Of a stretch of DNA of 64,000 nt, positions 58,950-64,000 are shown piece after piece; position 1 is the first letter of the stretch; every line of letters begins with the position of its first letter. This DNA is from Davidsoniella eucalypti (taxonomy: Eukaryota > Ascomycota > Sordariomycetes > Microascales > Ceratocystidaceae). The translations under genes and the position numbers were made by a program. Where the stretch lies: contig RMBW01000074.1 of assembly GCA_004009845.1 (NCBI GenBank), forward strand, positions 1-64,000, in the 5' to 3' direction. The notes beneath the pieces were generated by a model that was not told the origin of the DNA, ran no database searches, and saw nothing but the letters and a program-made list of their open reading frames with translations.

Positions 58950-61319
58950 TCATGACATCTTTTTTATTGCGTTTTCTTTTACACATAGACTTTTTATTGT
59001 ATATTATCTATCCTTTTGAGGATGAGATTTAGATTAGGGAATACCAGTAATATCACTTTAACATCATCTTCTCAGATGGTACTTTCTAATATTTGTACTT
59101 TCATGCAAAACACACATGTTGACTAACTAGATATACCATATGAAGTCAAGATTTGAGCAAAGCATAAAATAAAAAGGAATGAACCACCAATGAGGCGGGC
59201 GGGGGATCGGCTTATAGCAGGCGCTTTCACATGTCAAAAAAGTGAGCAGAAGTAAGGAGTTGGAATGCATGTATGAAGAAGGAAGACAAACCGCCTCAAT
59301 ATTCCATTTTTGCCAAAGAAGGGGACCATCGAGAAGACGATGAAGACAAGCCAAGCTTGCATAGCTTTTTTTGGTCTCGTTGTGAAGAAGACCTTGTGGA
59401 TTATTAGAACCAAAGGTCATTCATTGCACAAGACTTAAGCTAAGTCTTGATTTCTTCTGACATGTGAAGATTTAGTTGTGTACGCCTCCAACTTCTTAAT
59501 TGGGTTAAGTATGTGAAGATCATAAAAATACAGAGTTAGCTAATAGAACGTCAAATACCGCTTCTTCTTCTTCATTCAAGCATAAAAAAGGCTACGATGA
59601 GGCCAAGAAGGCAATAAGAAGAGGGACAATGGAGAGTCACGCGCTATCGTGAATGATGATGTATCAAAAAACATAGAGTTACAACCACGAGAAGCCGTCC
59701 GTCATGACATAATTTCGTCTTGGTGATACTTGGATACAGAATGAATCCCTAGATACGATATAATATTATATAAAATGATAAAACAATTCATGGATGTAGA
59801 TGCCGAGGCAGCTTTGACTCTGACGTAGTACTAGTATATAAAAAAACACAGATAATAAATAAAACAAGGGGCACCAACTGTAATTTTTAGCGCGTAAAGG
59901 TGCAGCTAAAATAACAATTTCACCCTATAAGTGGCCATGGTTTTTTATTGTACATACTAGCGTCAATCCCCGGATTTTCTTGGAGGAGGGAATAAAAAAG
60001 GCGGAGGATAAAATTTGGTGAATTTTCTGGGGTAAAAGGAATAGTACTAAGGCAAAAAAAAAGACGAGAAATAAATATCAGGAACGAAAAGAAGACAGGT
60101 TTCTTTTTTTAAAGCAATGATTGTAATTGAAGAGATAGAGATTGGCTAGAGAAGAATATGACTAAATTACCAAAGAAATGGGCACCATCTTAGTCCAGAA
60201 ATATTGATCTATACATACAGATATACAACTACGCTACATAATACAACTAGACCTTCCCACCCTAGATTTGGAGTAGATCTTACTTGTCAGGAGGCTCTTT
60301 TTTTTTTGTCTTCTTCCCTCGAATTCTACACATTGTACGTCCCGACAAAAAGAAAATGAATCATCCAAATCGGTCTGACGGCGGCTCATATTTATTTTTT
60401 ATTCGATCCAAGTAAAATCCAAGATTCTATGACCGAGCTGCGGCTCGGAGTTACGATGTCATTCCTTTATCATAATTGCTACATGTACATTGGCACGCAC
60501 TGTGAAGGACTTCTTGACAGACGAGCTTGAATGTAGCAATAAAATATTTCTTTTTTTTGCTTCTTCGGTCCCGACTATACATATGTAGGCGAGGGAAGAT
60601 CCTGTCCCGGTTGTGAGGGAAAGACAGATGACATCAGCCAGCCCAAGTCTTGGAAAAAAATAAAATAAAATAAAGATGATCAGAATGACAGGTTACCGTG
60701 TATTTGTCTACAGCAAAGCAACCCGTGTAGCTGCTCCTAAACGAACTAGTTTGCCTTTTGCAGAGAATCTCTGCGTTCATCACAGCGTTACAGAAATCCG
60801 GAGAAGAAGAAAATAATCGACACGAAAAGAAAACTGCGCTTCATGGCACCGTTCCGACCTATTTTATGCAGGTCAGCAACATGCCGGGGCTTCTCGGAAC
60901 CAAGTGTGCAGTGAGAAAATAAAAGACCGCCCTACCAGCGAGATTCTTATATATGACTGTTTTCTGTGCGTGAAGATAGCTATGCTCGTCCGCTAAGTGT
61001 TCTTATTCCCACGATAGGCTCACGGAACATGATCGTGATATCCTTGTTTAGACTATCGGGTCATGAGAATATCGATCTTGTGTTGCTTCGGTAATAGCTC
61101 GGTGAGAACGTCACTCTATTCCCGTTCTGTTTCCGCCTTTGACTATCTTCAATCCTGCCCGTGCCGTTCGTGAGAATCAACATGCAGCAGGGCATACTCG
61201 AGAGAAGAAAAAGAAGCAACAGGACATTGTTATCGGTAGTTCATCGTGGAATTTCGGAACACGGCGCGCTGCAGTAACAAGAGAGAGAGAAGTGGTTGTC
61301 CTTCACCCTACATTGTATA
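58950..61319. other. 2.4-kb intergenic region
   Basis: AT-rich, with many short poly-A/T runs. It includes the 3' UTR of the POT1/Cdc13-domain gene. No gene is recognised on either strand. Confidence 0.5.
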
Positions 61320-61418
61320 ACTGGTATTGGTTCAGGGCTGTGTATCTTAGGACACCGAGGTGCTACACAGCTATTAAAGCTCCATTTCCACCTTGATAAA
61401 AATGGATTAAAGAAAAAA
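61320..61418 (+). repeat. Short dispersed repeat, copy C (SINE-like or LINE 3' end)
   Basis: This is the clearest copy in the window. It reads TTCAGGGCTGTGTATCTTAGG, then CACCGAGGTGCTACACAGCT, then CTCCATTTCCACCTTGATAA, ending in an A-rich run. It is oriented plus, opposite to copies A and B. An open frame at 61139-61396 overlaps it but has no recognisable protein content. Confidence 0.7.
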
Positions 61419-63914
61419 GCCCATGGAAAGCAATGCGGTAAAAGATTATCTCAACCTGTCTAGGCTTTTCCTCTCTAGCTTCCTCTCTTACTATACTTGG
61501 TGATTCCCCCGCAATCAGGCATTCTCCAGTGACACCCGACTTGACCAGTTAAAGCCGCGCTTATTCGGTCTTTTGCTCCTCTTGGCCCCTTCCGTATTTA
61601 ACGACAATAAATACATATATTTCCGAACGACTTACGATGTCACAGGGCGTTAACAACCCGTATATCCCGATCTTTGCCGACATCGTTTCCATCTTGAACG
61701 GAGTTAGAAGTACTTTTCAACAAACTAATCACCAATCTCCCGTTGAGAACCAGTATATAGTTCAGATTCTTCGGGAGTTATCGTAGAAGAATCGATGTAG
61801 CTCCAGGTCTTCTTGGCCGTGGCTCTTTATTTCGTCTGACAATCAAAGGAAGGAGTAGCAATGTAAATACATTCATAGTCATCATATCAAAGAAATAATT
61901 GCAAATTGCCTCTTTTCTTTTAGCCCGTTCCAGACTTTTATTCCGTGTTATGTTCTTGATATGTATCTACATTAAGAAGAAACACGGAAATAAACATGTA
62001 ACTATTGCTCCATCAACAAATAAGCCAGTTGATTGTATATAAAACCCGACTAGCTAGTTGGTTTCTTTGTATTTCCCCGGATTTTTACAAGGGGCTCGTT
62101 TCACGTTTTCCTTCTTGTCACGTCCCCGCACTCTATAATTCTTCTCTCTTTATATCTATTTTTTGTACTCAATACACAGGTACAACACAAAGAACCTCAC
62201 ATTAGTTCGTTACACTGCACGTACTCAACTTAGGATTCTCAAGAGTTTGCCATAACAACGTAATGAAATAGACATGATTATTTGATAGCATGATATCTCT
62301 TTTTCCGGGTTCAGCCATTATACATATCACATCAGCCGTTCTCGGGCAAAGGGTTTCTTTCTTCATTTCTTGGCTCTGAGGAGTCCCAAGGAGCGCACCT
62401 GACAGCATATCAAGTACCAAAACAGCCGTGTACATATGCTAAATTGTTACCACAGCATTCTCGATAGGAAAATTAGCAATGGTATGCAAATATGCAATAC
62501 AGTACAAAAACGCCGCAGGGAACTGGCTGGGTGCAACGATACCACGTATTCATCATGCATAGCTTATGTATATGTATGGTAGTCAGTAGTACTAATACTA
62601 CTTCCTGGGTAACCCTATACAAATGCATGTGGAGGTGGCTGATGCCAGAGTAACTATAGCCATATGATTTCTGATATATGTTTACTTTATTTACCGCGTG
62701 GAGCAGGCCCACAACGGCGTGAAGCCCTGAATCAAGACTCAATGAATGATATGCGTCATATACTATTGATACAGTAATTATACACTAAGGGTATAACATG
62801 ACCATTGACTGGCAAGTTTCAATCTCTTTTCCCCATTTTGAAACCTCTGGCAAAGAAAACAAGACCAAGAGGCAGAAAAACAGCCAAAATTCAAAAAAAG
62901 AACAGCTCAAATCTTGCTGGGTTGGGTCTTGTGACCAACATCGTGATCCATGCCAACCCGACTAGTACCTTTCTATACGTACAACGAAATGAAAACAGCG
63001 TGCCAAGGGAGCCCGAGCCTAGCACTGGAGTGGACTAATGACGCTATGGATCCGGCTACAGAACAACGCTGCAGTAGCTTGCATGAATGATCAGGCAGTT
63101 TGCTCTCTTCATTTGCGTTAAATGGTTTTCAGAGATATTTTAATTGTGAATTCTCGACATGACATGTCTATGTCCTCACTTTCAGCCTCAAGAACCAGTC
63201 TAGAAACCCATCAAGGGATAGCGGCTCGGGCAGTGCGTCATATAACGCGGATTACTAGCCTATCACGGGACTCGCTACGGTATGTGGCATACCCTAACAA
63301 GCAACCCTCACTCATAAGTGGATCTTGGTTTTTAGTTTCCACGAAGTGGGGCACATGATCCGAATGTTGCGGCTTCCTTATTCCATCTCGAATTTTAAGC
63401 TAACTAAAGCTAACTGGATACAAGATTTGTTACTCAATGCATGCATTTTTATTCTGAATCAGGAGGCTTAAGTTGCAGAAAGGGGAACATGTTCTTTTGG
63501 TAAAATTAGAACTAACCGACAATAGCCTTTCTGCGTCCTGTTGGTATACGAGTAGAAGTAACTAGCTGTAGAATACCCTGATTTTTGCCACTTTAAGCCA
63601 CTTAACTACACACAATAAACTTACATATGATAACTATGTATATATGTGTCCGATATACATGTAATGTGAATATGAACTCGGAAACAACAGGGCACGTCTT
63701 ACCAAACTTCTACAACTGGCTTTACAGATATTTCACCCACAATTATAGTTATCCATTGATTGTTTAGCCACTGTTTCTTGCGTCTGCCCTCAAGCTTCTC
63801 TTCTAGGACTAGTGAAGCTAGTTGGAACCCGCAGCTTCTTCATTGCTAATCATGAGACCTGAGTGGACGGCTGGGTGGAATCCTTGTACCCTGCTGTACC
63901 ATTTTCCTTAGTTG
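61419..63914. other. 2.5-kb intergenic region
   Basis: No gene is recognised. Open frames are short and of unlikely composition. Confidence 0.5.
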
Positions 63915-64000
63915 TTTTTTTTTTTTTTTTAATTCATTTTTTATTAAGGTGAAAGTGGAGCTCTTGATAGCTATGTAACACCTCGGTATCCTAAGATACA
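63915..64000 (-). repeat. Short dispersed repeat, copy B, continuing past the right edge
   Basis: Read on the minus strand, it shows TGTATCTTAGGATACCGAGG, then GTTACATAGCTATCAAGAGC, then CTCCACTTTCACCTTAATAA, and ends in a near-pure poly-A tail (16 T on the plus strand at 63915-63930). The poly-A tail marks the 3' end of a retrotransposed element whose 5' part lies outside the window. Confidence 0.7.

Noticed and set aside
61139..61396. 85-codon open frame overlapping repeat copy C
   Set aside because: It runs through the repeat and has no recognisable LINE or other protein motif.
1..64000. tRNA, rRNA and CRISPR features
   Set aside because: I saw no convincing tRNA T-loop/D-loop pair, no rRNA-like block and no regularly spaced repeats. 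A tRNAscan or Rfam run could still find small RNAs.

Overview
The window looks like a nuclear contig from a filamentous ascomycete (Pezizomycotina). Genes carry short introns with GTAAGT/GTATGT-type donors, CTAAC/CTGAC-type branch sites and TAG/CAG acceptors. The gene set includes a HET-domain protein, a GH3 beta-glucosidase, a secreted class 3 lipase, a Tad/I-type LINE fragment and the filamentous-fungal form of a POT1/Cdc13-domain protein. I cannot name the species. I support 15 spliced or single-exon protein genes, plus one unrecognised spliced gene. Intergenic DNA is AT-rich and often several kb long.

Layout. At 1-1053 (-) is the 5' part of mitochondrial methionyl-tRNA synthetase. It is divergent from an NTF2-like mRNA-export factor (1534-2125, +). 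Next come RAM2 (2345-3430, -), an unrecognised gene whose 3' end overlaps it (3417-4210, -), ERG12 (5111-6713, -), RPL38 (10428-11204, -) and STE24 (11816-13463, +). Mitochondrial bL34m follows at 13936-14435 (+), then a GH3 beta-glucosidase at 14807-18296 (-) with an unusually long intron. A broken copy of part of that beta-glucosidase gene lies at 13624-13719. An AT-rich stretch then holds a 5'-truncated LINE (about 21363-22142), a secreted protein of unknown function (22657-23853, -) and a HET-domain gene (26123-28399, -).

From 28.4 to 37.7 kb I see no convincing gene, only one copy of a short retroelement-like repeat. A secreted lipase (37748-38893, +) is followed by another 4.6 kb gap. 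The nucleotide-excision-repair partners RAD7 (43497-45516, -) and RAD16 (46714-50303, +) are divergent across a shared 1.2 kb region that contains a perfect 16-bp inverted repeat. An FMO-like monooxygenase (50545-52017, -) is divergent from a very long acidic protein with a telomere-end-binding OB fold (53362-58949, +). The last 5 kb has no recognisable gene but holds two more copies of the short repeat, one running off the right edge.

Functional links. RAM2 (prenyltransferase alpha subunit), ERG12 (mevalonate kinase, supplying the prenyl donor) and STE24 (CAAX protease) lie within 11.2 kb and act in one route: isoprenoid supply, prenylation and CAAX trimming. RAD7 and RAD16 encode two subunits of one repair complex and sit head to head. 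Intron coordinates are manual calls. The frame stays open across the chosen junctions, and the spliced length of every complete multi-exon gene is a multiple of three.
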